Part shown: piece after piece, positions 8,269-17,503 of the stretch
Layout: each line of letters begins with the position of its first letter
Numbering within the stretch: position 1 is the first letter of the stretch
Assembly (NCBI GenBank): GCA_027484145.1
Contig: JAIXUH010000026.1
Location: 186,001 to 250,000 of the forward strand
DNA: 64,000 bases
Direction of reading: 5' to 3'
Source of the DNA: Rhodobacter sp.
GTDB lineage: Bacteria; Pseudomonadota; Alphaproteobacteria; Rhodobacterales; Rhodobacteraceae
Position numbers and translations under genes: made by a program
The notes under the pieces: model-generated
The model's input: only the letters and a program-made list of their open reading frames with translations
What the model was told of the DNA's origin: nothing
The model's database searches: none

Positions 8269-9579
8269 ATGCCGATGTTTCTGTCCACCCGCGATGCTGA
8301 TTTCGAGGGCCGTTTTGCGGCGCTGCTGGCGATGAAGCGCGAAGAAGCCGATGATGTGGATCTGGCGGTGGCAGCAATCATTGCCGATGTGCGCGCCCGC
8401 GGCGATGCGGCGGTGCTGGAGCTGACGGCGCGGTTTGACCGCATGACGTTGACGGCGGATCAGCTGCTGTTTTCCGAGGATGAGATCGAGGCGGAGATTG
8501 CCAAGGTGTCGGACGACGACCGGGCCGCGCTGGAACTGGCGGCCACTCGCATCCGCAGCTATCACGAGCGGCAACTGCCCGAGGATGCCAGTTGGACCGA
8601 TGCGGCGGGGGCCACATTGGGCTGGCGCTGGACGCCTGTGACGGCGGCGGGGCTTTATGTGCCGGGGGGACTGGCATCTTATCCGAGTTCGGTGCTGATG
8701 AATGCCATTCCGGCCAAGGTGGCCGGGGTGCAGCGGCTGGTGGTGACCTGTCCGACGCCGGGTGGGGTGGTGAACCCGCTGGTCTTGCTGGCGGCGCAGA
8801 TTGCGGGTGTGGATCAGGTCTTTCGCGTGGGCGGGGCGCAGGCGGTGGCCGCGCTGGCCTATGGCACGGCCACCATTGCACCGGTCGACAAGATCACCGG
8901 GCCGGGCAATGCCTATGTTGCGGCGGCCAAGCGGCGGGTGTTCGGGCGCGTGGGCATTGACATGATTGCAGGGCCGTCGGAAGTGCTGGTGATTGCCGAT
9001 GCGGGCAATGACCCGGATTGGATCGCGCTGGACCTGCTGAGTCAGGCCGAGCATGATGCCAGTGCGCAGGCCATTCTGATCACCACCGATGCAGCGTTGG
9101 GAAGGGCGGTGGCGGCGGCTGTCGAGGCGCGGCTGCAGACCATTGCGCGACGCGACATTGCCGGGGCAAGCTGGCGCGACAACGGCGCAGTGATCGTGGT
9201 CGATACGCTGGATCAGGCGGCGGCGCTGGCCAACCGGATCGCGCCCGAGCATCTTGAGATTATGGTCGAGGATGCCGAGGCGCTGGCCGCGAAGATCCCG
9301 CATGCGGGGGCCATTTTCCTTGGGCCGTGGACGCCGGAGGCGATCGGCGATTATGTGGGCGGGCCGAACCATGTGTTGCCGACTGCGCGCTCTGCCCGGT
9401 TTTCCAGCGGATTGAGCGTGATGGACTTTGTAAAGCGCACAACGATGGCACGGATGACGCCAGCGGCACTTGCAGCCATCGGACCAAGTGCAGAGCGGCT
9501 TGCAATCTCGGAAAGTCTGGAGGCGCACGGCCTGTCGGTGCGGGCGCGTCTGGACCGTCTGAACGAGAGGGCATCATGA
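8269..9579 (+). CDS. hisD: Histidinol dehydrogenase
   Basis: A 436-residue enzyme catalysing the last two NAD-dependent steps of histidine synthesis, L-histidinol to L-histidine. The ATG at 8269 is chosen because AAGGA lies 8 bases upstream. GLYVPGGLASYPSSVLMNA and VDKITGPGNAYVAAAKR are family signatures. Zinc and catalytic residues are visible in LLSQAEHDASAQ, in APEHLEIM and in GGPNHVLPT. The stop overlaps the next ATG (ATGA), giving coupling to the UPF0262 gene, as in related genomes. Confidence 0.96.
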   Translation: MPMFLSTRDADFEGRFAALLAMKREEADDVDLAVAAIIADVRARGDAAVLELTARFDRMTLTADQLLFSEDEIEAEIAKVSDDDRAALELAATRIRSYHERQLPEDASWTDAAGATLGWRWTPVTAAGLYVPGGLASYPSSVLMNAIPAKVAGVQRLVVTCPTPGGVVNPLVLLAAQIAGVDQVFRVGGAQAVAALAYGTATIAPVDKITGPGNAYVAAAKRRVFGRVGIDMIAGPSEVLVIADAGNDPDWIALDLLSQAEHDASAQAILITTDAALGRAVAAAVEARLQTIARRDIAGASWRDNGAVIVVDTLDQAAALANRIAPEHLEIMVEDAEALAAKIPHAGAIFLGPWTPEAIGDYVGGPNHVLPTARSARFSSGLSVMDFVKRTTMARMTPAALAAIGPSAERLAISESLEAHGLSVRARLDRLNERAS

Positions 9580-10055
9580 CAAACCGCATCTGCCATATCG
9601 AGATCGACGAAAAGGGCATCGGTCGCCCGACGCCCGAGATCGAGCAGGAGCGCCGCGTGGCGATCTTTGACCTGCTGGAGGACAACAGCTTTGCCCTGCC
9701 GCCGCGGGAAAGCCGGGTGGCGCCGGATGGGCCATACCGGCTTGGCCTTGCGATCCGCGAGGGGCGGCTTGTGTTCGACATTGCAACCGAGCCCGGCGAC
9801 AAGGTGACCGAGTTCCACCTGAGCCTTGGCCCGTTCCGGCAGGTGGTGAAGGACTACTTCCAGATTTGCGAAAGCTATTTCGGCGCGGTCAAGCGGCTGC
9901 CGCCCAGCCAGATCGAGGCCATCGACATGGCGCGCCGGGGCATTCATAACGAAGGTGCGCGGCTGTTGCAGGAACGGCTGGAGGGCAAGGCGGTGGTGGA
10001 TGCCGATACAGCGCGACGTCTGTTCACGCTGATCTGCGTTTTGCACTGGGGATAG
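9576..10055 (+). CDS. UPF0262 family protein
   Basis: A 159-residue soluble protein starting MTNRICHIEIDE, the typical UPF0262 N-terminus; PFRQVVKDYFQICESYFGAV and IDMARRGIHNEGA are further family blocks. No catalytic motif is apparent and the biochemical function is unknown. It overlaps hisD by four bases and is followed after two bases by the phosphatase gene, an order conserved in Rhodobacterales. Confidence 0.88.
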   Translation: MTNRICHIEIDEKGIGRPTPEIEQERRVAIFDLLEDNSFALPPRESRVAPDGPYRLGLAIREGRLVFDIATEPGDKVTEFHLSLGPFRQVVKDYFQICESYFGAVKRLPPSQIEAIDMARRGIHNEGARLLQERLEGKAVVDADTARRLFTLICVLHWG

Positions 10056-10057
10056 GC

Positions 10058-10513
10058 TTGGGCGATTTTCCCCAATCCGTTTTGTTCTGCTGCGACCATA
10101 ACGCCGTGCGTTCGCCCATGGCCGAGGCGCTGATGAAGAAGCTGTATGGCCAGCGGGCCTATGTCCAATCTGCCGGTGTCAAGAATGACATGGAAGTGGA
10201 TGGCTTTTCGGTGGCTGTCTGCCAGGAACTGGGGATTGAGCTGTCGCGCCACCGGTCGCGGTCGTTCGAGGAAATGCGCGAATGGGGCGATGACCTGTCG
10301 CAGTTCGATCTGATCGTCGCATTGTCACCGGCCAGTCAGCGGATGGCGCTGGAACTGACCCAGCATTATCATCTGGATGTGGAGTATTGGCCCATCCTTG
10401 ACCCGACGGGGCTGGGCGAAAGCCGCGACGCGAAGCTGTCGGCCTATCGGCAGGCGCGCGACCAGATTCGCGACCGCATGGTCAACCGGTTCGGTCCCCC
10501 GTCAGAGCCTTGA
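10058..10513 (+). CDS. Low-molecular-weight protein tyrosine phosphatase
   Basis: A 151-residue LMW-PTP/arsenate-reductase fold protein. The P-loop CDHNAVRS (residues 12-19) fits C-x5-R-S, and the general acid Asp lies in the late DP segment (ILDPTG). A TTG start at 10058 is used, two bases after the previous stop; no internal ATG keeps the P-loop. The role is probably dephosphorylation of a cytosolic phosphotyrosine or related ester. In related genomes infA follows; here a 4.6-kb accessory stretch intervenes. Confidence 0.88.
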   Translation: MGDFPQSVLFCCDHNAVRSPMAEALMKKLYGQRAYVQSAGVKNDMEVDGFSVAVCQELGIELSRHRSRSFEEMREWGDDLSQFDLIVALSPASQRMALELTQHYHLDVEYWPILDPTGLGESRDAKLSAYRQARDQIRDRMVNRFGPPSEP

Positions 10514-10909
10514 TCATTCGGCCGCAATGGTCGGGCGCTCGCCCAGAATGGCTGGCAGATTCCCCTCGATCCAGCCTGCAAGCGCCACAACATGGGCCGA
10601 AGCCTGCTGACCCAGCGGTGTGAGGCTGTAATCCACGTGCGGCGGCACGACATCATGCGCCACACGCAGAACAAACCCATCCGCCTCAAGCTGTTGCAAG
10701 GTCTGGGCCAGCATCCGCTCACTCACCCCGCCAATGCGGCGGCGCAATTGGCTAAAGCGATGCGTGCCTGTCGCCAATGCAATCATGACCAACGTGCCCC
10801 AACGGCTGGTCAGATGCTGCAAGACCTGCCGTGACGGACATTCCGGCACCATGACGTTGGCCTGTTCCATCTGAAGCAGCAGGGATTGTGCGTGTTGTGC
10901 GGGGGTCAT
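10514..10909 (-). CDS. HxlR family transcriptional regulator
   Basis: A 131-residue winged-helix regulator. CPSRQVLQHLTSRWGTLVMIAL (about residues 24-45) is the HxlR signature; its Cys could be a redox sensor as in YodB/QorR-like proteins. FSQLRRRIGGVSERMLAQTLQQLE is the recognition helix region. The ATG at 10909 is chosen over longer options because the upstream residues fall in the operator region. It is divergent from a QorB-like reductase, the same pairing as ytfH/qorB in Escherichia coli, and probably represses both genes. Its stop abuts the phosphatase stop. Confidence 0.88.
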   Translation of the reverse strand: MTPAQHAQSLLLQMEQANVMVPECPSRQVLQHLTSRWGTLVMIALATGTHRFSQLRRRIGGVSERMLAQTLQQLEADGFVLRVAHDVVPPHVDYSLTPLGQQASAHVVALAGWIEGNLPAILGERPTIAAE

Positions 10910-10925
10910 GTGCGCCTCATGTGGA

Positions 10926-10962
10926 TACTTACAAAAATGTATGTACTTCCTAATCGTAAGTA
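10926..10962. promoter_or_regulatory. Two tandem palindromes, probable HxlR operator
   Basis: TACTTAC-N6-GTATGTA (10926-10945) is followed with a two-base overlap by TACTTCC-N5-GTAAGTA (10944-10962); the outer arms TACTTAC and GTAAGTA are exact inverted repeats. The position between the divergent hxlR and reductase genes and the TACTT/AAGTA arms fit known HxlR-family sites. Confidence 0.65.
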
Positions 10963-11002
10963 AAGGCGTATCTAGGGGCCACCAACCGTGAAAGGATACA
11001 TC

Positions 11003-11845
11003 ATGACCACCATCGCCGTTACCGGGGCCACCGGCCAACTGGGCAGCCTTGCCATTTCAGCGCTCAAGGCGCGGGGAGCCACTGTCGTTGCTCTGGCCCG
11101 CAGCCCGGAAAAGGCGGCCGGCTTTGGCGTCGAGGCCCGCGCTTTTGACTATACCAACCCCGAAACCTTTGGCGCGCTTACCGGCGTTGATGTGCTGGTG
11201 TTGATTTCATCGAATGATTTCAACGACCGCGTCGGGCAGCACAAGGCTGCGATCGATGCTGCCAAGGCCGCTGGCGTGGGCCGTGTTGTCTATACCTCGA
11301 TCCTGAAGGGCGATGCCTCGCCCATGCTGCTAGCGCTGGACCACATCGGCACCGAGGCGCATCTGACATCGGCTGGAGTCACCTATACGATCCTGCGCAA
11401 TGGCTGGTACACCGAGAACATGACCGGGTCGCTGGCGGCTTCGGTCGAGCATGGCGCGATGATCGGATCGGCGGGCGAAGGGCGTTTTGCAAGTGCCGCG
11501 CGGGCGGACTACGCCGAAGCCATCGCCGTTGTTGCGGCAGGGGCGGGCCATGACAATGCCGTTTACGAACTGGCGGGCGACGACGCCTACACTATGGCGG
11601 AAATGGCGGCCGAGGTCAGCCGTCAGGTGGGCAAGACGATCCCCTACAACAGCCTGCCCGAAGCTGTTTACGCCGACATCCTGAAAAGCTTTGGCCTGCC
11701 CGAAGGGTTCGCCCACGTTCTGGCCGACTCGGATGTCAAGGCGGCGTCTGGCGCGCTGTTTGATGACAGCAAGACACTGTCCCGGCTGATCGGCCGCCCG
11801 ACCACGCCGATGGCTGTGACGGTGGCTGCCGCGCTCAAGGCCTGA
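11003..11845 (+). CDS. NmrA/QorB-like NAD(P)H-dependent reductase
   Basis: A 280-residue atypical SDR with the NAD(P) motif VTGATGQLGS (residues 6-15) and no YxxxK catalytic pair, like QorB (YtfG). RNGWYTENMTGSL and the C-terminal LSRLIGRPTTP tail match that group. The likely activity is NAD(P)H:quinone reduction in the cytosol; this is a family inference. It is divergent from an HxlR regulator with palindromes in the gap, so induction by quinones or electrophiles is plausible. GAAAGG precedes the ATG. Confidence 0.85.
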   Translation: MTTIAVTGATGQLGSLAISALKARGATVVALARSPEKAAGFGVEARAFDYTNPETFGALTGVDVLVLISSNDFNDRVGQHKAAIDAAKAAGVGRVVYTSILKGDASPMLLALDHIGTEAHLTSAGVTYTILRNGWYTENMTGSLAASVEHGAMIGSAGEGRFASAARADYAEAIAVVAAGAGHDNAVYELAGDDAYTMAEMAAEVSRQVGKTIPYNSLPEAVYADILKSFGLPEGFAHVLADSDVKAASGALFDDSKTLSRLIGRPTTPMAVTVAAALKA

Positions 11846-12013
11846 CAGGCTTTGGCGGGTTCGTGCTGAAAGACGGGGCCGTGGCCATGCAGGCTGCGGC
11901 CCCGACCGTTTACCGGGCGGGCCGATGCGATTTTCGCGTGAACCGCGCTGCTTTGCGTCTTTCGTTGGCCGCGCCTGTCGCTATCCTGCAGCAGAACCGC
12001 AGGGAAGATGTTG

Positions 12014-12436
12014 ATGACCGCAGACGACGCACGCCAGACCATCACCGCCTATTTTGCCGCCTTTAACGCAAGTGCGCCTGCGGCGATGCTGGAATGCGTG
12101 ACCGATGATATCGAACATCGGGTGAATGAGGGGGCGATCCGCCACGGGCGCGACCTGTTTGCCGCCTTTTGCGCCCATATGGGCGTGTCCTACCGCGAGC
12201 AACTGGCCGACATGGTGATCTTCGTCAACGAGGACGGCAGCCGAGGCGCTGCCGAATTCGTGGTGCATGGCGTTTATCTGCAAACCGACACCGGCCTGCC
12301 CGAGGCGAAGGGCCAAACCTATACGCTGCCCGCGGGTTCGTTCTTTGCCCTGCGCAATGGCAAGATCAGCCGCATCAGCACATTCTACAACCTGAACGAC
12401 TGGATCGCGCAAGTTTCGGGCGCGGCATCGGCATGA
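12014..12436 (+). CDS. NTF2-like / SnoaL-type protein
   Basis: A 140-residue single-domain protein of the NTF2-like cone fold: an N-terminal helix (DDARQTITAYFAAFNASA), CVTDDIEHRVNEG, and the late strand pair FFALRNGKISRISTFYNLNDW. ATG 12014 is preferred to 12008 because AGGGA is 8 bases before it. Members include ketosteroid isomerases and many proteins of unknown role; nothing fixes the substrate here. The following GNAT gene overlaps by four bases. Confidence 0.75.
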   Translation: MTADDARQTITAYFAAFNASAPAAMLECVTDDIEHRVNEGAIRHGRDLFAAFCAHMGVSYREQLADMVIFVNEDGSRGAAEFVVHGVYLQTDTGLPEAKGQTYTLPAGSFFALRNGKISRISTFYNLNDWIAQVSGAASA

Positions 12437-13041
12437 CCCGCCCTGACCTGCCCCTTGGGTTGACCGTGCGCGCGCTGACAGGGGCCGCGCTAGAGGACGC
12501 GCTGGATGGCGTGGCCGCCCTGCGCATCGCAGTGTTCCGCGACTGGCCATACCTTTACGACGGCACGCTGGAATATGAGCGCGATTATCTGCAGACCTAT
12601 CGAGACAGCCCCGGCGCGCTATTGGTCGGGGCCTTTGATGGCGACCGGCTGGTCGGGGCCTCGACATCCACGCCGATGGAGGATCACGCCGACGAATTCG
12701 CCGCCCCCTTGGCAGGCATCGGCGTGCCGCCAGAGGCCATCTTGTATGGGGCCGAATCTGTTTTGCTGCCGCCCTATCGCGGGGTGGGCATCGGGCACCG
12801 CTTTTTTGATCTGCGCGAAAACCATGCCAGATCACTGGGTCGCAGCAATGTGGCGTTCTGTTCGGTCATTCGCCCTGACACGCACAGGGCCCGGCCTGCG
12901 ACCTATCGCACCAATGATGCGTTCTGGCAGGGCCGGGGTTATGCGCCGTTGCCGGGCGTTATTGCTGCATTTTCTTGGCTTGATGTAGGGGACACCGCCG
13001 AGACCACGAAACCGCTGCAATTCTGGATGCGCGCGCTGTAA
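12433..13041 (+). CDS. GNAT family N-acetyltransferase
   Basis: A 202-residue predicted acetyltransferase. The core shows LLVGAFDGDRLVGASTSTP (strands 2-4), then LLPPYRGVGIGHRFFDLRENHA, where RGVGIGH is the acetyl-CoA pyrophosphate loop, and YRTNDAFWQGRGYAPLPG near the C-terminus. The N-terminal FRDWPYLYDGTLEYERDYL block is shared by a GNAT subgroup of unknown substrate. It is translationally coupled to the NTF2-like gene, which suggests a joint role. Confidence 0.8.
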   Translation: MTRPDLPLGLTVRALTGAALEDALDGVAALRIAVFRDWPYLYDGTLEYERDYLQTYRDSPGALLVGAFDGDRLVGASTSTPMEDHADEFAAPLAGIGVPPEAILYGAESVLLPPYRGVGIGHRFFDLRENHARSLGRSNVAFCSVIRPDTHRARPATYRTNDAFWQGRGYAPLPGVIAAFSWLDVGDTAETTKPLQFWMRAL

Positions 13042-13176
13042 TCCACGCTGCCATTGGCGCGGGTAAGGCGGGGTATTCGGCTGTCTTTCGTGCCTGTGTT
13101 ACATGGTCATTCTACTTCTTGGGGTGTTGATTCCGCGCGGGGGCGCGGGATGCTGCCAATCTGGAGAGGTGTTCAC

Positions 13177-15102
13177 ATGACAAACCAAAAGCCGAAACTG
13201 TCCGCCGATGAATGGGATGAGCTGAATTTCCCGCGTCCTGACGTTCAGGAATTCGACCGTGTTGTCGAGCGCGCCATTTCCCGTCGTGGTTTTCTGGGCG
13301 GCGTTCTGGCCTTTGGTTCGGGCGCGGCTGTCATGGGCACAGGCCTTTTGAAGGGATCGACGGCGATGGCGCAGCAGGCCAGCCGTTTCGCCTTTGAACA
13401 GATCGCAATTGCCACGGATTCGACCGTGCATGTACCCGCCGGATACAACTGGAAAATCATGGCCAGCTGGGGTGATGCGCTGTTCTCGGACGCGCCGGCT
13501 TTTGACCCGGCAACGGGTATTCCGGCAGCCGGTTCCGACCGCGTGTTTGGTGAAAACACTGACGGGATGGAATTGTTCAACATCGGCGGCAAGGAAGTGC
13601 TGGCGGTGAATTCGGAATATACCAACAACGAAATCAACCTTGGCACGCCCGATGTGGAAGATGCTGTGGCAACCTCGGCCGAAGACGTGACGCGTCTGCA
13701 GAACTTCCAGGGCGTGACTGTCATGGAAATCGCCGAAGGCGCCGATGGCTGGGCCATCGTGAAGGACAGCCCCTTCAACCGCCGCATCACCAACAACACG
13801 CCGATTACCGCCGATGGCCCTGCCGCCGGCCATGACCTGCTGAAAACCGAGGCCGACCCGACCGGCATGGCGATCCTTGGCACGCTGAACAACTGCGGCT
13901 CGGGCCGCACGCCGTGGGGCACCTATCTGACCTGCGAGGAAAACTTCAACGGTTATTTCGGGGCTACCGCCGAAGCAACCTTTGATGACGCCGTCGCCGC
14001 TGGCTACAAGCGCTATGGCGTGTCGACCAAGGTTGATCCGGGCAACTACAACTACCACGGCTTTGACGCGCGGTTCGATGTGACGAAGAACCCGAATGAA
14101 CCGCACCGCCATGGCTATATCGTCGAGATCAACCCCGCAGACGCGACCTCGACCCCGGTCAAGCATACCGCACTGGGCCGCTTCAAGCATGAGAATGCAG
14201 CTTGCGTCGTGGCACCGTCGGGCCAGATCGTTGTCTATATGGGCGATGATGAACGTGGCGAATTCATGTACAAGTGGGTCAGCCGCGATATCTATGTGCC
14301 GGGTGGCGATACCTCGACCCTGTTGGTCGAAGGCCAGCTTTTCGCCGCAACCTTCAAGGATGACCAGACCGGCGCATGGGTTGCCCTGACCCCCGAAGCC
14401 ACCGGCATGTCGGCGGCTGAAATCGCGATCTTTACCCGCACCGCGGCCTCGAAGGTTGGCGCCACCACGATGGACCGCCCGGAATGGGTCGCCGTCAACC
14501 CGGTGTCGCCCGAGGCCTATTGCTGCCTGACCAACAACGCCCGTCGTGGCGCCATGAAGGACGACGGCACCCCGCAGACCAACGCGGGCGGCGAGGTTCT
14601 GGCGCTGAACGCCCCGAACCCGCGCGCGACCAACGAATACGGCCAGATCGTTCGGTGGCGCCCCGAAGGTGGCAACCATGTGTCCGCCGCCTTTACCTGG
14701 GACCTCTATGTGATGGCGGGCAACCCGGCCGTGCACAAGGATGGCCCCTATGCTGGCACCGCCAACATCAACGCTGGCAACCTGTTCAACTCGCCCGATG
14801 GCATGATGATCGACTCGACCGGCATCATCTGGATCCAGACCGATGGCGATGACAGCAACGAGGGCGAATTTGCTGGTATGGGCAACAACCAGATGCTGGC
14901 GGGCGACTCGGTTTCCGGTGAAATCCGCCGCTTCCTGACCGGCCCCATCGGGTCCGAGGTGACCGGCCTGACGTGGTCGTCGGACAAGCGCACCATGTTC
15001 GTGGGCATCCAGCACCCCGGCGCGGGCTTTCCGGCTGCTGACGGCCTGCCGCGTTCGTCGATCGTCGCTGTCAAGCGTGACGACGCCGCAATGATCGGCT
15101 GA
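13177..15102 (+). CDS. PhoX family phosphatase (DUF839), Tat-exported
   Basis: A 641-residue protein. The start at 13177 follows GGAGAGG. A twin-arginine signal ([20 protein letters not shown], residues about 35-55) indicates folded export to the periplasm. The beta-propeller has the PhoX blocks [39 protein letters not shown], and [10 protein letters not shown], which include Ca/Fe-binding acids. PhoX enzymes release phosphate from monoesters. No convincing Pho box was found upstream. A strong terminator follows. Codon use has more C-ending codons than its neighbours, consistent with high expression. Confidence 0.9.
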   Translation: MTNQKPKLSADEWDELNFPRPDVQEFDRVVERAISRRGFLGGVLAFGSGAAVMGTGLLKGSTAMAQQASRFAFEQIAIATDSTVHVPAGYNWKIMASWGDALFSDAPAFDPATGIPAAGSDRVFGENTDGMELFNIGGKEVLAVNSEYTNNEINLGTPDVEDAVATSAEDVTRLQNFQGVTVMEIAEGADGWAIVKDSPFNRRITNNTPITADGPAAGHDLLKTEADPTGMAILGTLNNCGSGRTPWGTYLTCEENFNGYFGATAEATFDDAVAAGYKRYGVSTKVDPGNYNYHGFDARFDVTKNPNEPHRHGYIVEINPADATSTPVKHTALGRFKHENAACVVAPSGQIVVYMGDDERGEFMYKWVSRDIYVPGGDTSTLLVEGQLFAATFKDDQTGAWVALTPEATGMSAAEIAIFTRTAASKVGATTMDRPEWVAVNPVSPEAYCCLTNNARRGAMKDDGTPQTNAGGEVLALNAPNPRATNEYGQIVRWRPEGGNHVSAAFTWDLYVMAGNPAVHKDGPYAGTANINAGNLFNSPDGMMIDSTGIIWIQTDGDDSNEGEFAGMGNNQMLAGDSVSGEIRRFLTGPIGSEVTGLTWSSDKRTMFVGIQHPGAGFPAADGLPRSSIVAVKRDDAAMIG

Positions 15103-15124
15103 CCAGCCTTTGCCGAAACGGGAC

Positions 15125-15150
15125 AGGACGCGCAGCAGCGCGTCCTTTTC
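15125..15150 (+). terminator. Rho-independent terminator after phoX-like gene
   Basis: A perfect 9-bp stem AGGACGCGC / GCGCGTCCT with loop AGCA is followed by TTTCC. It lies 22 bp after the PhoX stop. Confidence 0.8.
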
Positions 15151-15311
15151 CATTTCCCGTATCAGGGCTGCAAAAAGCATGCGGTCAAAGACCCGCTTTG
15201 GCAAAGCCTGCCAGACACGTTCAGAATCCGCTTGAAAACGGCCCGTTTCGGGCGCATATGGCCCACTTACAGGCCTGCGGTTCCCGCGGGCTAACACGTA
15301 TTGGAGTGACC

Positions 15312-15530
15312 ATGGCCAAGGAAGACATTCTCGAATTCCCCGGTGTCGTCAAGGAACTCCTGCCGAATGCGACATTCAAGGTTGAACTCGACAATGGCCA
15401 TGAATTGATCGCGGTGATGGCGGGCAAGATGCGCAAGAACCGCATCCGCGTTCTGGCAGGCGACAAGGTGCAGGTGGAAATGACCCCCTATGACCTGTCG
15501 AAGGGCCGTATCAACTATCGTTTCAAGTAA
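15312..15530 (+). CDS. infA: Translation initiation factor IF-1
   Basis: A 72-residue OB-fold protein, [19 protein letters not shown] to GRINYRFK, full length. It binds the 30S A site during initiation. GGAG lies upstream of the ATG. It heads the infA, maf, rng, yacG run, with maf only 6 bases downstream. Confidence 0.98.
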   Translation: MAKEDILEFPGVVKELLPNATFKVELDNGHELIAVMAGKMRKNRIRVLAGDKVQVEMTPYDLSKGRINYRFK

Positions 15531-15536
15531 TCTGTC

Positions 15537-16112
15537 TTGCGTCTGATCCTTGGATCCGCCAGCCCGCGCCGGAAGGACCTTCTGGCGCAGATGGGCATCA
15601 CGCCTGATGCGATCCTGCCCCCCGACATTGATGAAGACCCCAAGAAAGGCGAGTTGCCTCGCCCTTACTGCGCCCGTTTGGCACGGGAAAAGGCCTTGGC
15701 CGTTTCCGCCGAAGCCGACGATATCATTCTTTGCGCAGATACGACCGTCGCCTTGGGGCGACGCATCCTTGGCAAACCCGCAGACGCGGGCGAGGCGGCA
15801 GCCTTTCTGACGCTTCTGGGCGGGCGGCGGCATCATGTCATCACCGCCGTGGCTGTGCGGCGTGGCGCGCGCCTGCTGGTGCGCGAATCTGTCAGCGACG
15901 TGAAGATGAAGCGCCTGTCCGACCTGGAACTGAACGCCTATCTCGACTCGGGCGAGTGGCAGGGCAAGGCGGGCGGCTACGGCATTCAAGGGTTGGCCGG
16001 GGCGTTCATCCCGTGGATCTCGGGCAGCTTTACCGGCATTATGGGCCTGCCCGTTGCCGAAACGACCACATTGCTGGGCGCAATCGGCTACCCAGTCTGG
16101 AGACGAACATGA
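15537..16112 (+). CDS. maf: Maf family nucleotide pyrophosphatase
   Basis: A 191-residue Maf/Ham1-type protein hydrolysing dTTP/UTP or modified nucleotides to monophosphates. [15 protein letters not shown] is the N-terminal P-loop-like signature, CADTTVALG has the catalytic Asp, and KAGGYGIQG the C-terminal block. Start is TTG at 15537, 6 bases after infA; no ATG precedes GSASPRR. The stop overlaps the rng ATG. Confidence 0.92.
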   Translation: MRLILGSASPRRKDLLAQMGITPDAILPPDIDEDPKKGELPRPYCARLAREKALAVSAEADDIILCADTTVALGRRILGKPADAGEAAAFLTLLGGRRHHVITAVAVRRGARLLVRESVSDVKMKRLSDLELNAYLDSGEWQGKAGGYGIQGLAGAFIPWISGSFTGIMGLPVAETTTLLGAIGYPVWRRT

Positions 16113-17158
16113 AGGGCCGGATCGTCATTCTGGACGAAATCGCAGGACGGCAGGCCGCCGCCCTGATCGTGGATGGGCAACTGGACGAACTGGCGATTGA
16201 CCCGGTGGGCGATGTGCCCTTGCCCGGGGCCATCTATCGAGCTGTCGCGGACCGCCCGGTCAAGGGGCAGGGTGGGCTTTTCGTGAAACTGCCCGAAGGC
16301 TCGGGCTTTCTGCGGCAGGTCAGCGGCATTGCGCCCGGGCAGCGTTTGCTGGTGCAGGTGACGGGCCCTGCCGAACCGGGCAAGGCCACGCCGGTCACCA
16401 CGCGCCTTTTGTTCAAATCGCGCTTTGCGATCATCACCCCCGGTGCGCCGGGTCTGAACATCTCGCGCCGCATCAAGGACGATGATCTGCGCGCCGACCT
16501 TGCCGATATGGCGACCGAAGGCATGGTCGGTGCGTCCGAACAGTTGGGGCTGATCCTGCGATCATCCTGCGACGGGGCGGAAGCGGATGCCGTGACCGAG
16601 GACATCGCCGCAATGCGGGGTCTGGCCGAAGCGGTGCTTGCCGATCTGGCCGGTGGGCCAGAACTTCTGGTCGATGGCCCCGGCGCGCATGACCTTGCGT
16701 TTCGCGACTGGCTTGATCCGGCACCCGATGATGCGGTGATGGACCCGGGCGGATTTGCCATCCATGCCGTGGACGATCAGATTTCGGCCCTGCTGAACCC
16801 GCACGTTACCTTGCCGGGCGGCGGCCACATGATGGTGGAACCAACGCGGGCGCTGATATCGGTTGATGTGAATACAGGCGCGGACACCAGCCCCGCGGCG
16901 GCGCTTAAGGTGAACATCGCGGCGGCACGCGACCTGCCGCGCCAGTTGCGGCTGCGCGGTCTGGGCGGGCAGGTGGTGGTCGATTTCGCCCCGATGGCCA
17001 AGAAAGACCGGGCCATTCTGGATCAGGTGCTGAAAGCGGCCTTCAAAGGTGATGGCGAGGCGAATCTTGCAGGATGGACCACCCTTGGGCTGTACGAAAT
17101 GACGCGGAAACGCGACCGCTTGCCGCTGGCCGAGGTGGCGCAGGGGCTGTTCGCATGA
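16109..17158 (+). CDS. rng: Ribonuclease E/G family protein, short form
   Basis: A 349-residue RNase E/G homologue. The metal-binding acids are seen in SVDVNTG and VVVDFAPM, equivalent to Asp303 and Asp346 of RNase [12 protein letters not shown] and EQLGLILR are further family blocks. It is much shorter than Escherichia coli RNase G (489): the CPxC Zn-link and small domain are missing, and the S1 region is reduced. It is flanked by maf and yacG with ATGA overlaps on both sides, a conserved alphaproteobacterial arrangement. Activity in rRNA or mRNA processing is inferred. Confidence 0.85.
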   Translation: MKGRIVILDEIAGRQAAALIVDGQLDELAIDPVGDVPLPGAIYRAVADRPVKGQGGLFVKLPEGSGFLRQVSGIAPGQRLLVQVTGPAEPGKATPVTTRLLFKSRFAIITPGAPGLNISRRIKDDDLRADLADMATEGMVGASEQLGLILRSSCDGAEADAVTEDIAAMRGLAEAVLADLAGGPELLVDGPGAHDLAFRDWLDPAPDDAVMDPGGFAIHAVDDQISALLNPHVTLPGGGHMMVEPTRALISVDVNTGADTSPAAALKVNIAAARDLPRQLRLRGLGGQVVVDFAPMAKKDRAILDQVLKAAFKGDGEANLAGWTTLGLYEMTRKRDRLPLAEVAQGLFA

Positions 17159-17337
17159 CCTGCCCGATCTGCTCAAGAACCAGCGATCCGAAGTATCGCC
17201 CTTTCTGCTCGCGCCGCTGTGCTGACGTTGATCTCGCCCGCTGGCTGAATGCCAGCTATGCCATTCCCGGCCCGGAGGCCGAGGCGGAAAGCCTGCCGGA
17301 CGATGATGAGAACCCCCGACCACCCCCGCGGCAGTAA
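17155..17337 (+). CDS. yacG: DNA gyrase inhibitor YacG
   Basis: A 60-residue zinc protein with Cys3, Cys6, Cys18 and Cys22 (CPIC...CSRRC) and an acidic, Pro-rich tail. YacG binds GyrB and blocks DNA binding. It overlaps rng by four bases and ends 90 bp before tRNA-Phe. Confidence 0.93.
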   Translation: MTCPICSRTSDPKYRPFCSRRCADVDLARWLNASYAIPGPEAEAESLPDDDENPRPPPRQ

Positions 17338-17427
17338 CCGGCCAAAAAGCCGAAAAAGCCTCTGGACAGCCCCGCGCACCTGACGTATCACCCCGCCACC
17401 CGAAGGTTGCGAGCCATCGGACAAGGT

Positions 17428-17503
17428 GCCCAGATAGCTCAGTTGGTAGAGCAGCGGATTGAAAATCCGCGTGTCGCTGGTTCGATTCCGGCTCTGGGCA
17501 CCA
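17428..17503 (+). tRNA. tRNA-Phe (GAA)
   Basis: A 76-nt tRNA with encoded CCA. The acceptor GCCCAGA pairs with TCTGGGC; the D arm has AGCTCAGTTGGTAGAGC; the anticodon stem GGATT / AATCC encloses GAA (17461-17463); the T loop is TTCGATT. Confidence 0.97.

Noticed and set aside
13081-13100. CTGTCTT and CTGTGTT upstream of the PhoX gene as a Pho box
   Set aside because: The direct repeats are 13 bp apart, not the 11 bp required for PhoB sites, and the match to CTGTCAT is poor.
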